DNA from: an uncultured Ruminococcus sp.
GTDB taxonomy: Bacteria > Bacillota_A > Clostridia > RUG12999
Reading direction: 5' to 3'
Assembly: GCA_902783995.1 (NCBI GenBank)
Contig: CACZTG010000308.1
Span: 1-6,733 of the forward strand
DNA: 6,733 bases
The position numbers and the translations under genes are program-made. Below, one piece after another: positions 5,961 through 6,733 of the stretch. A model generated the notes under the pieces. The model was not told where the DNA came from. It made no database searches and was given only the letters and a program-made list of their open reading frames with translations. Every line of letters begins with the position of its first letter. Positions within the stretch are counted from its first letter, which is position 1.

Positions 5961-6733
5961 GTGTATAAAAAAAATAAAAAAAATCGTGCGGCTTTAATAA
6001 GCCTTATTTTTTCTGTGCTGTTGCTTTCTGCTGTCTGTTGCCGGGATTTGCTGATTATACGTATTGCCTCCGGAAACGCGTCATCGCCCGTTATCCATAC
6101 TTTCAAAATCAAAACTTCTTTATTAAAGACAATTAAAGCCTCAAAAAAAATTACAGATAATTTTATGCCTTCACCGGCAAATTTACATCTTGTTTCCGCA
6201 AATTTTAAAGAAGAAAAAAAGCCTTCATTTTTGCCGGCAGCGTCCGAAGTTCCAAAACAAGCTCCAAACAACGAAAGCATTGAAAAAAATATTTCTTACG
6301 ACTCCGGCAATGTTGGCATAACAAAAAAAATAACAATAAAAAATCAAACATCATACAGTGTAAGTACGGAGGAAATTTTAAAAAGTGAAAAACCTTTTTC
6401 CGTACCCGCAGAAAAACCAACGGTTCTTATACTTCATACACACGGTACGGAAGCATATACACCGTCGGAGCGCTATAATTTTACATACACCTCAAATTCA
6501 CGTACAACAGATACAAACTTTAATGTCGTAAGAGTCGGCACGGAGCTTGAACGCGCGCTGACCGAACTCGGCATAAGCGTAATTCACGACGTAACAATGT
6601 ATGATTATCCCGATTATAACAGCTCTTACGATAAAGCTTTTTACGGTATAAGAGCAACGCTCGCAAAATATCCTTCCATATCCGTTGTGCTTGATTTGCA
6701 CCGTGACGCCGTAAACGACGAAAACGGCAAAAA
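5961..6733 (+). CDS. spoIIP: Stage II sporulation protein P (SpoIIP), 3' end cut by the window edge
   Basis: SpoIIP is the membrane-anchored amidase/endopeptidase that works with SpoIID and SpoIIM to degrade septal peptidoglycan and drive engulfment. The first 257 residues are visible. A lysine-rich cytoplasmic tip (KKNKKNR, 3-9) precedes one membrane segment (about 10-35), then a low-complexity Lys/Ser/Pro linker to about 150. The catalytic domain (amidase_3-like fold) begins 'KPTVLILHTHGTEAYTPS' with His159, His161 and Glu164 as the expected metal/catalytic cluster. It continues 'SRTTDTNFNVVRVGTELERAL', 'GISVIHDVTMYDYPDYNSSYDKA' and 'YPSISVVLDLHRDAVND' with His247; the rest, including the expected catalytic glutamate, lies beyond the window. 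GTG at 5961 is the start, 21 bases after the bofA-like stop. No terminator separates the two, so they share the upstream promoter. Confidence 0.95.
   Translation, partial: MYKKNKKNRAALISLIFSVLLLSAVCCRDLLIIRIASGNASSPVIHTFKIKTSLLKTIKASKKITDNFMPSPANLHLVSANFKEEKKPSFLPAASEVPKQAPNNESIEKNISYDSGNVGITKKITIKNQTSYSVSTEEILKSEKPFSVPAEKPTVLILHTHGTEAYTPSERYNFTYTSNSRTTDTNFNVVRVGTELERALTELGISVIHDVTMYDYPDYNSSYDKAFYGIRATLAKYPSISVVLDLHRDAVNDENGK

Noticed and set aside
5702..6280. A 192-codon minus-strand open frame opposite bofA and spoIIP
   Set aside because: It covers two clearly recognised genes on the other strand, has no family resemblance, and its reading is explained as a shadow frame.

Overview
The window looks like chromosomal DNA of an anaerobic, endospore-forming Firmicute of the class Clostridia. 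The evidence is AT-rich DNA with Gram-positive-style Shine-Dalgarno sites, a SpoIIP gene and a BofA-family gene. The closest order cannot be named from sequence reading alone; an Oscillospirales/Ruminococcaceae-like genome is a guess. There are seven protein-coding genes in two divergent transcription units. I see no RNA genes, insertion sequences, CRISPR arrays or phage genes.

Leftward unit (minus strand, read from about 5450 down past base 1): murJ-type lipid flippase (3889-5421), an O-antigen ligase/polymerase-like membrane protein (2024-3874), a GT4 glycosyltransferase (922-2031), and two related single-pass membrane proteins of the DUF4330 type (414-917, and 1-392, which runs off the left edge). 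The genes overlap or are 4 to 21 bases apart, each with its own Shine-Dalgarno site, so they are almost certainly one operon. A strong vegetative-type promoter (TTTACA, 17 bp, extended -10 TGTTATACT) sits just upstream of murJ. Flippase, polymerase/ligase and glycosyltransferase together suggest synthesis, membrane flipping and polymerisation or transfer of a lipid-linked envelope glycan. The two DUF4330 proteins have no assigned biochemical role and are candidate accessory factors.

Intergenic region 5422-5684 (263 bases): it holds the murJ promoter with a tandem AAATTTGT repeat, a sigma-E-like promoter candidate pointing right, and a 7-bp inverted repeat bracketing that candidate. The middle (about 5490-5605) shows nothing I can name.

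Rightward unit (plus strand): bofA-like (5685-5939) and spoIIP (5961 to beyond the right edge). BofA-family proteins act in the mother-cell membrane on SpoIVFB-dependent processing of pro-sigma-K. SpoIIP is the amidase/endopeptidase of the engulfment machinery. The pair is a mother-cell sporulation module next to, but probably regulated separately from, the glycan operon.
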